Shown here: piece after piece, positions 1-7,317 of the stretch | Layout: every line of letters begins with the position of its first letter | How positions within the stretch are numbered: the stretch's first letter is position 1 | Assembly: GCF_001885585.1 (NCBI RefSeq) | Contig: NZ_LSRP01000002.1 | Span: 1-64,000 of the forward strand | Length of the DNA: 64,000 nucleotides | Direction of reading: 5' to 3' | DNA from: Pararhizobium antarcticum | GTDB taxonomy: Bacteria; Pseudomonadota; Alphaproteobacteria; Rhizobiales; Rhizobiaceae | Position numbers and translations under genes: made by a program | The notes under the pieces: model-generated | The model's database searches: none | What the model was told of the DNA's origin: nothing | The model's input: the letters and a program-made list of their open reading frames with translations, nothing else

Positions 1-179
1 GGGCGCGACGCCGCTGCCGTGCCGCCGGCCTTGGCGCGACCGGGCAGGCTCAGCCTGTGAACCTTGCCGATGACGGCGTTGCGGCTGACGCCGCCGAGCT
101 GTGCGGCGATCTGGCTCGCGCTCAACCCCTCGGACCACAGCTTCTTGAGTTTTTCGACCCGCTCGTCAGTCCAGTTCAT
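1..179 (-). CDS. gcrA: GcrA cell cycle regulator, N-terminal part
   Basis: Only the first 59 codons are present; the gene runs off the left edge. It starts MNWTDERVEKLKKLWSEG and continues with SASQIAAQLGG and SRNAVIGKVHRL, the helix-turn-helix start typical of GcrA. GcrA is an alphaproteobacterial transcription co-activator that works with sigma70 at promoters carrying CcrM-methylated GANTC sites. A GGAG ribosome-binding site lies about 8 bases before the ATG. The upstream DNA holds a CtrA-like box and several GANTC sites, which suits a cell-cycle-controlled gene. The C-terminal half is outside the window and cannot be judged. Confidence 0.95.
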   Translation of the reverse strand, partial: MNWTDERVEKLKKLWSEGLSASQIAAQLGGVSRNAVIGKVHRLSLPGRAKAGGTAAASR

Positions 180-213
180 GATTTTGTCTCCGTTCCCGGC
201 GTTGATGATGAAC

Positions 214-360
214 GAATCCTCCACCGTGCTCCGGAGCAATCCGGAACTGCAACGCGATAACACTTTTGGTGACTAGGTCCGCCGCATGCGTCTAGTAATT
301 GAATATTAACCTAGTGAACGGGTGACTCCGTGACAAGAGTCCGGCGAATCACGCCGAATC
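214..360. promoter_or_regulatory. Cluster of GANTC (CcrM-type) sites between gcrA and argD
   Basis: Five GANTC sites are visible: 214-218, 324-328, 337-341, 346-350 and 356-360. Four of them fall within 37 bases. GANTC is the target of the CcrM adenine methyltransferase, and GcrA acts at methylated GANTC promoters. The rest of this gene-free stretch (180-611) holds the gcrA 5' region, the argD promoter and a leader hairpin; nothing coding is seen. Confidence 0.5.
295..309 (-). promoter_or_regulatory. CtrA-like box upstream of gcrA
   Basis: On the minus strand the site reads TTAA-N7-TTAC, seven of eight positions of the alphaproteobacterial CtrA consensus TTAA-N7-TTAA. It lies about 115 bases upstream of the gcrA start. 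CtrA represses gcrA in Caulobacter, so the position makes sense, but one near-match in AT-richer DNA could be chance. Confidence 0.4.
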
Positions 361-475
361 GATTTATGGGTTTTCCCCAACTTGCTGCCGTGGCGTTGTA
401 TTTTTGCAAGCCCGATCGGGAAAAAAATCATCAGGGCCGTGTATGTCGAGAATTGCCCGAAACTCCGGGCTTTTG

Positions 476-504
476 TTGACATTGCGGTGCGGAATGAAGA
501 TAGT
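476..504 (+). promoter_or_regulatory. Putative sigma70 promoter of argD
   Basis: A consensus -35 box TTGACA (476-481) is followed after 17 bases by GATAGT (499-504), which matches the -10 consensus at four of six positions. Transcription would start near 511, about 100 bases before the argD ATG. Confidence 0.45.
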
Positions 505-510
505 GCGCAG

Positions 511-532
511 GCCGCCGCAAGGCGGCATTTTT
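511..532 (+). terminator. Terminator-like hairpin in the argD leader
   Basis: GCCGCC (511-516) pairs with GGCGGC (521-526) around a GCAA loop, a GNRA-type tetraloop, and is followed by ATTTTTG. It sits at or just after the predicted argD transcription start and before the ATG at 612. It could attenuate argD, stop upstream transcripts, or act as a 5' stabilising stem-loop. Confidence 0.4.
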
Positions 533-611
533 GATTGTCAGAGCCGGATGCCGGCACCAGGAAGAGTGTCGTCGAGGTTGGATTTCTCGATGATTGCAAG
601 GAGATGTCGCC

Positions 612-1811
612 ATGGCCGAAGTCACGCCGCTGTTTGAGACCTATGCGCGTGCACCGCTTCGCTTCGAGCGCGGCGAAGGCGTCTGGCTGATCGCGGAGGA
701 TGGCACCCGCTATCTGGATTTCGCAGCCGGCGTTGCCGTCAACTCGCTCGGCCATGCCCATCCGCATCTGGTCTCCGCCTTGAAGGAACAGGCCGAAAAA
801 GTCTGGCACCTGTCCAATCTCTACGAGGTTCCCGGGCAGGAAAAGCTTGCGGCCCGCATGACGGCAGCGACCTTTGCCGACAAGGTGTTCTTCACCAACT
901 CCGGTGCCGAGGCTCTGGAATGCGCGATCAAGACCGCGCGTCGCTATCATTTCGCCAAGGGCCAGCCGGAAAAATTCCACATCATCACCTTCGAAGGCGC
1001 CTTCCATGGCCGCACGCTGGCCACCATCGCCGCCGGCGGCCAGGCAAAGTATCTCGAGGGCTTCGGCCCCAAGGCGCCGGGCTTTGACCAGGTGCCGTTC
1101 GAGGATCTCGCGGCCCTGAAGGCGGCAATCAACGAGGACACCGCAGCCATCCTGATCGAGCCGATCCAGGGTGAAGGCGGCATTCGGGTGGCATCGAAGG
1201 AATTCCTGCAGGCGCTGCGCGCGCTTTGCGACGAGCACGGCCTGATGTTGATCTTCGACGAAGTCCAGACCGGCATCGGTCGGACGGGCAAGCTCTTTGC
1301 CTATGAGGCAACGGGCATCGCGCCGGATATCATGGCGGTCGCAAAGGGCATAGGCGGCGGCTTTCCGCTCGGCGCTTGCCTCGCGACGCAGGAGGCTGCC
1401 GTCGGCATGGTCGCCGGCACACATGGTTCGACCTATGGCGGCAATCCGCTGGCCATGGCGGTCGGCAATGCGGTGCTCGACGTGGTGCTCGAGGATGGTT
1501 TCCTGGAGCATGTGCGCGATGTCGCGCTTGTCTTCCGCCAAGGGATAGCATCCTTGCAGGATCGCTTCCCTGATGTGATCGAGGAGGTGCGCGGCGAGGG
1601 CCTGATGCTCGGCATCAAGGCGAAGGTACCGTCGGCGGATCTCCTGAAGGCCATTCGTGCGCAAAAGCTTCTGGCGGTTCCCGCCGGAGAAAACGTCATC
1701 CGCCTGCTGCCGCCGCTGACCACCACGGCTGCGGAAGCGCGCGAGGGGCTTGCCCGCATCGAGCGCGCGGCCGAACAGTTGACGAGCGTGAAACACAAGG
1801 CGTCGGCCTGA
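612..1811 (+). CDS. argD: Acetylornithine aminotransferase
   Basis: This is a 399-residue class III PLP aminotransferase that converts N-acetylglutamate semialdehyde to N2-acetylornithine in arginine synthesis; many also act on succinyl-diaminopimelate. The PLP lysine is K245 in the motif [15 protein letters not shown], preceded by the [13 protein letters not shown] segment that contacts the cofactor. The ATG at 612 is chosen because AAGGAGA lies about 8 bases upstream; an in-frame ATG at 594 has no such site and would add six non-conserved residues. argF follows after a 36-base gap, so the two are probably co-transcribed from the promoter near 476. Confidence 0.95.
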   Translation: MAEVTPLFETYARAPLRFERGEGVWLIAEDGTRYLDFAAGVAVNSLGHAHPHLVSALKEQAEKVWHLSNLYEVPGQEKLAARMTAATFADKVFFTNSGAEALECAIKTARRYHFAKGQPEKFHIITFEGAFHGRTLATIAAGGQAKYLEGFGPKAPGFDQVPFEDLAALKAAINEDTAAILIEPIQGEGGIRVASKEFLQALRALCDEHGLMLIFDEVQTGIGRTGKLFAYEATGIAPDIMAVAKGIGGGFPLGACLATQEAAVGMVAGTHGSTYGGNPLAMAVGNAVLDVVLEDGFLEHVRDVALVFRQGIASLQDRFPDVIEEVRGEGLMLGIKAKVPSADLLKAIRAQKLLAVPAGENVIRLLPPLTTTAAEAREGLARIERAAEQLTSVKHKASA

Positions 1812-1847
1812 GCGTTTCGCGTCAAGCAGGCATAACAGGATTTGGAC

Positions 1848-2765
1848 ATGGCTGGTACAAGACACTTTCTCGATCTCTCCGCGATGACGTCGGGGGACCT
1901 GCGCGTCATCATGGACGACGCCAAGTCGCGCAAGACGGCGACCAAGGCGGGCACGGCGGAAAAGCCACTGGCGGGCAAGATGCTGGCCATGATCTTCGAG
2001 AAGCCCTCGACCCGCACCCGGGTCTCCTTTGACGTCGGCATGCGCCAGCTCGGCGGCGAGACGCTCTTCCTGTCGGGTACCGAGATGCAGCTCGGCCGCG
2101 CCGAGACCATCGGCGATACCGCCAAGGTGCTGTCGCGTTATGTCGATGCCATCATGATCCGCACCACAGACCATACGCGCCTGCTCGAGCTTGCCGAACA
2201 TGCGACGGTTCCCGTCATCAACGGCCTGACCGATACCACGCATCCCTGCCAGATCATGGCCGATATCATGACCTTCGAGGAACACAGCGGCCCGGTGAAG
2301 GACAAGACTATCGCCTGGACCGGCGACGGCAACAATGTGCTGCATTCCTTCATCGAAGGCTCGGCCCGCTTCGGCTACCGGATGAACATGGCCGTTCCGC
2401 TCGGCTCCGAGCCGGATGACAAGATCCTCAACTGGGCCCGCAACAATGGCGGCGAGATCAAGCTCTATCATGATGCCGAACAGGCGGTCGCCGGCGCGCA
2501 TTGTGTCGTGACCGACACCTGGATCTCCATGAACCAGGAGCATCGCGCCCGCGGTCACAATGTCTTCCAGCCCTATCAGGTCAATGCGGCGCTGATGCAG
2601 AAGGCAGCAAAAGACGCGCTGTTCATGCACTGCCTGCCGGCGCATCGCGGCGAGGAGGTCACCGACGAGGTGATCGACGGCCCGCAGTCCGTCGTGTTCG
2701 ACGAGGCCGAAAACCGTCTTCATGCCCAGAAATCGGTTCTCGCCTGGTGTCTCGGGGCGCTTTGA
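1848..2765 (+). CDS. argF: Ornithine carbamoyltransferase
   Basis: This 305-residue enzyme joins carbamoyl phosphate and ornithine to give citrulline. The carbamoyl-phosphate loop [11 protein letters not shown], the HPCQIMAD motif and the ornithine-binding [12 protein letters not shown] motif are all intact. ATG 1848 has ACAGGA 7 bases upstream; the earlier in-frame TTG at 1842 would place the start too close to that site. It lies directly behind argD, as is usual in Rhizobiaceae. A 274-base gap with no recognisable gene separates it from hslO. Confidence 0.96.
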   Translation: MAGTRHFLDLSAMTSGDLRVIMDDAKSRKTATKAGTAEKPLAGKMLAMIFEKPSTRTRVSFDVGMRQLGGETLFLSGTEMQLGRAETIGDTAKVLSRYVDAIMIRTTDHTRLLELAEHATVPVINGLTDTTHPCQIMADIMTFEEHSGPVKDKTIAWTGDGNNVLHSFIEGSARFGYRMNMAVPLGSEPDDKILNWARNNGGEIKLYHDAEQAVAGAHCVVTDTWISMNQEHRARGHNVFQPYQVNAALMQKAAKDALFMHCLPAHRGEEVTDEVIDGPQSVVFDEAENRLHAQKSVLAWCLGAL

Positions 2766-3039
2766 GCGCATCGAGCATGTGCCATTGAAATCACCGGTCT
2801 GACGCACGATCTAAGCGATTGCGGCGATCGGCGCCGGAGCAAAGGCCTTGGTGCCGGCGACCGGCGATTTCAATCCTGCCCCCGACGCCGTGCCGCAACC
2901 GTCGGCGATCGGGCCGTTTTTCAGTCTGGTCTGGACAAAACGGGCAGACGCAGGGATCAATATGGACATCGGGGTTCGCCCGTCGGGCGCCTTTGAGGCG
3001 CTCGCCGCACCGGGCGTGCCGATGTTAAGGAGCAGAGTG

Positions 3040-4026
3040 ATGGTGGAAGCAGTACAGGGCCTTGGCCAGTTCGATTATGCCGGCGATGATCATGTCGTGC
3101 CTTTCCAGGTGGAAGGCCTCGACGTGCGCGGTCGTGCCGTGCAACTCGGTCCGATGCTGGACGCCATTCTCGAGCGCCACAACTATCCGCTACCCGTTGC
3201 AAGGCTCGTTGCCGAAACCGTCGTTTTGACGGTGCTTCTCGGCACCTCGCTGAAATTCGAAGGCAAGCTCATCGTTCAGACGCAGAGCAATGGCCCGGTC
3301 GATCTCGTCGTTGCCGATTTTTCGACGCCCGACAGGGTGCGCGCCTATGCCCGCTTCAATGAGGAAGCGCTGGCGATCGCCGAAGAGCAGGGCCTAACCG
3401 AGCCGCAGCAGCTGCTCGGCGAGGGCATCCTTGCCTTTACCATCGACCAGGGTGCCGACATGCAGCGCTACCAGGGGATCGTGCCGCTCGACGGCGCGAC
3501 GCTGGAAGAGATCGCCGGTGTCTATTTCCGCCAGTCGGAACAGATCCCGACCAAGGTGCGCCTGAGCGTCGCCGAGCTTCTCGACCGCGACGCGGACGGC
3601 AAGCCGCGCCATCGCTGGCGGGCTGGCGGCGTCGTTGCCCAGTTTCTGCCGGAAACGCTGGAGCGCATGCGCCAGCCGGACCTGCATGGGGGCGACGGCG
3701 ACGACCGGGATCTCGTCGAGGTCGACGACCTCTGGGGCGAAGCAAAGGTGATGGTCGAGACGATTGCAGCCGATGAGCTGACCGACCCGATGGTCGGGCC
3801 GGAACGGTTGCTCTACAGGCTGTTTCATGAGCGGGGCGTTCGGGTCTATCCGCCGCAGGCCGTCTATGACCGCTGCACCTGCTCGCGCGACAAGATCCGC
3901 GACGTTCTTGCCAGCCTGAGCCAGGACGATATCGACCACACGGTTGTCGATGGCGTGGTGACGGTGAATTGCGAGTTCTGTTCGACGAGCTACGCGTTTG
4001 AAGCGACGGAAGTGCGCCCGCAGTAA
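3040..4026 (+). CDS. hslO: Hsp33 redox-regulated chaperone
   Basis: This 328-residue cytoplasmic holdase is switched on by oxidation of a C-terminal zinc centre. The four zinc cysteines are present in the motifs CTCSRDKIRDVL and NCEFCS near the end. The N-terminal part (GQFDYAGDDHVVPFQVEGLDVRG) is typical of alphaproteobacterial Hsp33. ATG 3040 is chosen because TTAAGGAG lies just upstream; the frame stays open to 2848, but that extension looks like non-coding leader. It follows argF in the same orientation and converges with apaG 16 bases downstream. Confidence 0.93.
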   Translation: MVEAVQGLGQFDYAGDDHVVPFQVEGLDVRGRAVQLGPMLDAILERHNYPLPVARLVAETVVLTVLLGTSLKFEGKLIVQTQSNGPVDLVVADFSTPDRVRAYARFNEEALAIAEEQGLTEPQQLLGEGILAFTIDQGADMQRYQGIVPLDGATLEEIAGVYFRQSEQIPTKVRLSVAELLDRDADGKPRHRWRAGGVVAQFLPETLERMRQPDLHGGDGDDRDLVEVDDLWGEAKVMVETIAADELTDPMVGPERLLYRLFHERGVRVYPPQAVYDRCTCSRDKIRDVLASLSQDDIDHTVVDGVVTVNCEFCSTSYAFEATEVRPQ

Positions 4027-4042
4027 CAGGCGGGCCTGGGCA

Positions 4043-4435
4043 TCAGTTGAGCACGCGGCTTAATCCGGGTGCATCGAGCGAGAAGGCGGGGATGTTGACA
4101 TCGAACCTCTCCCCGCTTTCCGCTTCCATGCCGTAATGGCCGAACATCACCCCGGACGGCGTGTCGAGCGGGCAGCCTGAAGAATATTCGTAAGTGTCGC
4201 CGGGATTGAGCACCGGCTGTTCGCCGATCACGCCGGGACCATTGACCTCGTCGACCTGGCCCGTCTCGTCGGTGATGTTCCAGTAGCGTGTCACCAGCCG
4301 CACCGAGATATCGGAATGGTTGGAAATGACGATCCTGTAGCCCCAGACATAGCGGCTGTCATCCGGGTCGGATTGCTCCTCCAGATAATACGGCTCGACA
4401 GTCACTTCGATGTCGCGGGTCAGCGCGCGATACAT
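4043..4435 (-). CDS. apaG: ApaG family protein
   Basis: This 130-residue protein is a single fibronectin-III-like beta-sandwich domain. Family hallmarks are visible: [20 protein letters not shown], a glycine-rich [14 protein letters not shown] loop and [18 protein letters not shown]. The biochemical role of ApaG is uncertain; it is linked to magnesium/cobalt resistance and to Ap4A metabolism. The start at [11 protein letters not shown] gives the usual family length; an in-frame upstream ATG would add six residues. It converges with hslO. Confidence 0.93.
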   Translation of the reverse strand: MYRALTRDIEVTVEPYYLEEQSDPDDSRYVWGYRIVISNHSDISVRLVTRYWNITDETGQVDEVNGPGVIGEQPVLNPGDTYEYSSGCPLDTPSGVMFGHYGMEAESGERFDVNIPAFSLDAPGLSRVLN

Positions 4436-4576
4436 ATGCAATACCTTGTTCACGTTGGAAAACGTATTCTACAGCAATATGGTTTCGTCAAGAATAACGG
4501 CAGTGCCTGCAGACCTGATTGCGCGCCAATTTGCAACAGGTGACGCGCTCTGCGAGGCATGGCACCGGTCCGGGCA

Positions 4577-4611
4577 AAGAAAAGCCGCCTGACCATGCGG
4601 TTCAGGCGGCT
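4577..4611 (-). terminator. Rho-independent terminator after metZ
   Basis: A 10-bp stem, AGCCGCCTGA (4583-4592) with TCAGGCGGCT (4602-4611), is followed on the minus strand by TTTCTTT. It lies 25 bases beyond the metZ stop codon. Confidence 0.8.
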
Positions 4612-4635
4612 CTGTGGATGTCGCTGCTGGAAGGT

Positions 4636-5820
4636 TCAGGCCTGGACGGACTTCAGGGCGCGGGCGAAGTCGTCGACCAGATCCTGGCTGTCCTCGATCC
4701 CGGCCGACAGGCGCACCGTTCCGGGGGATATGCCGAGTTCGGCGCGGGCCTCGTCCGATAGGTTCTTGTGGGTCGTCGTCGCCGGATGGGTGATCAGGCT
4801 CTTGCTATCGCCGAGATTGTTGGAAATCTTGATGATTTCAAGCGCATTCTGCAATGCGAACGCAGCCTCCTTGCCACCCTTCATTTCGAAGCAGACGAGT
4901 GTCGAGCCGCCTGTCATCTGGCGGGCGATGATGTCGGCCTGCGGATGATCCTTGCGGCCGGGATAGATGACCTTGGCGACCGTGTTCTGCTCGGCCAGGA
5001 AATCGGCGATCGTTGCGGCGTTCTCGCTCTGCTGGCGCACGCGCAGCGGCAGGGTTTCGATGCCCTTGAGAAGCGTCCAGGCATTGAACGGCGACAGTGC
5101 CGGGCCGGTGTGGCGGAAATAGTCGTGCAGATGTTCGGCAATCCAGTCCTTGTCGGAGAGGATCACGCCTCCGAGGCAGCGCCCCTGTCCGTCGATATGC
5201 TTGGTCGCGGAATAGACGACGATATGCGCGCCCAGTTCCAGCGGCTTCTGTAAAAGCGGCGTCGCAAAGACATTGTCGACGATCAGCTTGGCACCGACCG
5301 CATTGGCGATTTTGGCGACGCCTTCGATGTCGACGACTTCCAGGGTCGGATTGGTCGGGCTTTCGAGGAAGAACACCTTGGTGTTCGGCTTCACCGCCTT
5401 TTCCCAGTTTTCGAGAAAACGCCCGTCGATCAGCGTGAATTCGATGCCGTATTTCGGCGCCAGCGTCTCGACCACCCAGCGGCACGAACCGAACAGCGCG
5501 CGGGCGGCGACGATGTGGTCTCCGGCCCTGAGCTGGCAGAGGATCGCGGCTGCAACCGCCGCCATGCCGGATGCCGTGGCGCGCGCATCCTCGGCGCCTT
5601 CCAGCATGCACATGCGCTTTTCGAACATGTCGTTGGTCGGGCTGCCGTAGCGGGCATAGATGAAGCCCTCGGTCTCGCCCTTAAAACGGGCTTCCGCCGC
5701 TTCCGAGCTGTCATAAACGAAACCCTGGGTCAGAAAGATTGCTTCGGAGGTCTCGCCATGGGCAGAGCGGGTCGTGCCACCATGAACGAGCTGCGTTGCC
5801 GGGCGCCAATTCTTGCTCAT
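4636..5820 (-). CDS. metZ: O-succinylhomoserine sulfhydrylase
   Basis: This 394-residue Cys/Met-metabolism PLP enzyme makes homocysteine from O-succinylhomoserine and sulfide. The PLP lysine is K207 in VVYSATKHIDGQGRCLGG; YARYGSPTNDMFE and FLESPTNPTLEVVDI are also conserved. The start MSKNWRPATQLVHGG is chosen from two adjacent ATG codons (5823 and 5820). A SAM-II riboswitch and a terminator hairpin fill the leader, so methionine/SAM supply should control expression. A strong terminator follows the gene. A cystathionine gamma-synthase is a possible alternative, but this sequence type in Rhizobiales with a SAM-II leader favours MetZ. Confidence 0.93.
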   Translation of the reverse strand: MSKNWRPATQLVHGGTTRSAHGETSEAIFLTQGFVYDSSEAAEARFKGETEGFIYARYGSPTNDMFEKRMCMLEGAEDARATASGMAAVAAAILCQLRAGDHIVAARALFGSCRWVVETLAPKYGIEFTLIDGRFLENWEKAVKPNTKVFFLESPTNPTLEVVDIEGVAKIANAVGAKLIVDNVFATPLLQKPLELGAHIVVYSATKHIDGQGRCLGGVILSDKDWIAEHLHDYFRHTGPALSPFNAWTLLKGIETLPLRVRQQSENAATIADFLAEQNTVAKVIYPGRKDHPQADIIARQMTGGSTLVCFEMKGGKEAAFALQNALEIIKISNNLGDSKSLITHPATTTHKNLSDEARAELGISPGTVRLSAGIEDSQDLVDDFARALKSVQA

Positions 5821-5838
5821 CATCGTCACTTTCAAAAC

Positions 5839-5880
5839 AAAAAACCGGCCGCGAAAAGCAAGCCGGTTCAAAGACCCGGC
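5839..5880 (-). terminator. Expression platform: terminator with competing antiterminator
   Basis: Minus strand: ACCGGC (5867-5862) pairs with GCCGGT (5849-5844), followed by a run of six T (5844-5839), which gives an intrinsic terminator. Upstream GCCGG (5880-5876) can instead pair with CCGGC (5866-5862), disrupting it. GCCGG overlaps the 3' strand of the aptamer pseudoknot, so SAM binding should free the terminator. The pairings are seen in the sequence; the mechanism is inferred. Confidence 0.65.
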
Positions 5881-5935
5881 CTTTTTAGCTATTTGTTTAA
5901 CGTGGCTGCAAGCCGACCGGCCAAATCACCACGGG
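5876..5935 (-). ncRNA. SAM-II riboswitch aptamer in the metZ leader
   Basis: On the minus strand, CGTGG (5933-5929) pairs with CCACG (5905-5901) to form P1. The loop carries the conserved GATTT (just after P1) and TTGCA segments. The 3' part carries TTAAAC and the hallmark AGCTAAAAAGG. GGCC at 5922-5919 can pair with GGCC at 5881-5878 to form the pseudoknot. The family is compact, H-type and SAM-binding, and occurs before metA/metZ genes in alphaproteobacteria. The predicted transcription start is only a few bases upstream of P1. Confidence 0.9.
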
Positions 5936-5944
5936 ATAATCTTC

Positions 5945-5973
5945 CAAATACTGCGCAAGCGCGCTTGCGTCAA
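5945..5973 (-). promoter_or_regulatory. metZ promoter with a palindrome in the spacer
   Basis: Minus strand: TTGACG (5973-5968), a 17-base spacer, then TATTTG (5950-5945). A perfect 16-base palindrome, CGCAAGCGCGCTTGCG (5954-5969), fills most of the spacer and clips the -35 box, where a repressor would block RNA polymerase. The palindrome also lies upstream of dcd on the other strand. Confidence 0.45.
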
Positions 5974-6050
5974 TTCCCCCGGAAGAGAAGATATGTCATG
6001 GGGACAAGCAGGGCTATGACGTGTCGCCTGCGGCAAAGAGGAAGACGGAC

Positions 6051-7148
6051 ATGACGAGGGCAACGGGCATTCTGGCCGATCGCGCCATTTCAGCACTTTT
6101 CGATGCCGGCCGGCTGATCAGCGAAGCGCCGCTGGATATCGATCAGATCCAGCCGGCAAGCCTTGATCTTCGGCTCGGGTCGCGCGCCTTTCGGGTCCGC
6201 GCCAGCTTCATGCCCGGCCCCAACCACCGCGTTGCCGACAAGCTCGACCGGTGGAAGCTGCATGTCATCGACCTCAGCGACGGGGCGGTGCTGGAAACCG
6301 GCTGCGTTTACATCGTGCCTTTGATGGAAAGCCTCGATCTCCTGCAGGACATGTCGGCGTCCGCCAATCCGAAAAGCTCGACCGGCCGTCTCGACATCTT
6401 CACCCGCGTCATCACCGATTATGCCCAGGAGTTCGACAAGATACCAGCAGGCTATAGTGGCCCGCTCTATCTGGAGATCAGCCCGCGCACCTTCCCGATC
6501 ATCGTGCGGCGCGGTTCGCGCCTGTCGCAGGTGCGCTTTCGCATCGGCCAGGCGCTCCTGACCGAGACCGAGGTGCTGGCGCTGCATGAAAGCGACGTGC
6601 TGGTCGCCAGCGAGCGGCCAAACGTCTCCGGAGCCGGCATCGCCCTGTCGATCGACCTCAAGGGCACCGGCGCCGATGGCCTGATCGGCTATCGTGGCAA
6701 GCACCATACCGCGGTCGTCGATGTCGACAAGAAGGCCGAACACGGCATTTTCGATTTCTGGGAGCCGCTCTACAGCCGCGGCCATGATGACCTGATCCTC
6801 GATCCGGACGAATTCTACATCCTCGTATCGCGTGAGGCCGTGCATGTGCCACCGCTCTACGCGGCCGAGATGACGCCGTTTGATCCGCTGGTCGGGGAGT
6901 TCCGGGTGCATTATGCCGGCTTCTTCGACCCGGGCTTCGGCCATGCCTCCTCGGGCGGCACCGGCAGCCGCGCCGTGCTCGAAGTCCGTAGCCACGAGGT
7001 GCCGTTCATCCTCGAACACGGCCAGATCGTCGGCCGCCTGGTCTACGAGCACATGATGGAGCATCCGCAGGGGCTTTACGGCTCCGGCCTTGGATCGAAT
7101 TACCAGGCGCAGGGCCTGAAGCTGTCGAAGCATTTTCGCGCGGAGTGA
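6051..7148 (+). CDS. dcd: dCTP deaminase, two-domain type
   Basis: This 365-residue protein should deaminate dCTP to dUTP for thymidylate synthesis. It is almost twice the length of E. coli Dcd (about 190 residues) and matches the long alphaproteobacterial form with two dUTPase-like beta domains in tandem. The N-terminal part has QIQPASLDLRLG and IPAGYSGPLYLEISPRTF; the C-terminal part has a second GEFRVHYAGFFDPGFG segment and VLEVRSHEVPFILEHGQ. ATG 6051 is preferred to an upstream in-frame GTG because AGAGGA precedes it. It is divergent from metZ and followed by tRNA-Gly. Confidence 0.9.
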   Translation: MTRATGILADRAISALFDAGRLISEAPLDIDQIQPASLDLRLGSRAFRVRASFMPGPNHRVADKLDRWKLHVIDLSDGAVLETGCVYIVPLMESLDLLQDMSASANPKSSTGRLDIFTRVITDYAQEFDKIPAGYSGPLYLEISPRTFPIIVRRGSRLSQVRFRIGQALLTETEVLALHESDVLVASERPNVSGAGIALSIDLKGTGADGLIGYRGKHHTAVVDVDKKAEHGIFDFWEPLYSRGHDDLILDPDEFYILVSREAVHVPPLYAAEMTPFDPLVGEFRVHYAGFFDPGFGHASSGGTGSRAVLEVRSHEVPFILEHGQIVGRLVYEHMMEHPQGLYGSGLGSNYQAQGLKLSKHFRAE

Positions 7149-7193
7149 TGCGGTCCAACGTGCGCCTGTCGATGTTTGATCGGCGCGCGAGCC

Positions 7194-7223
7194 TTGACAG
7201 CGGCGATCGCTTGGTGGAAATGT
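7194..7223 (+). promoter_or_regulatory. Putative tRNA-Gly promoter
   Basis: A perfect -35 box TTGACA (7194-7199) lies 35 bases before the tRNA. The -10 region near 7218-7223 (AAATGT) is a poor match, so only the -35 element is convincing. Confidence 0.35.
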
Positions 7224-7233
7224 CCGCGCAGAC

Positions 7234-7307
7234 GCGGGTGTAGCTCAATGGTAGAGCAGCAGCTTCCCAAGCTGAATACGAGGGTTCGATTCCCTTCACC
7301 CGCTCCA
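7234..7307 (+). tRNA. tRNA-Gly (anticodon CCC)
   Basis: This 74-base gene folds into a full cloverleaf: acceptor GCGGGTG with CACCCGC, D stem GCTC with GAGC, anticodon loop TTCCCAA (anticodon CCC, reading GGG), and T arm GAGGG-TTCGATT-CCCTT. CCA is encoded. The first pair of the anticodon stem is a G-A mismatch. Confidence 0.97.
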
Positions 7308-7317
7308 ATCCTTCCGT

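Noticed and set aside
306-2807. Very long open frame on the minus strand opposite argD and argF
   Set aside because: It is antisense to two genes with intact catalytic motifs, its product has the Arg/His/Gly-rich look of a GC-driven shadow frame, and no motif is recognised.
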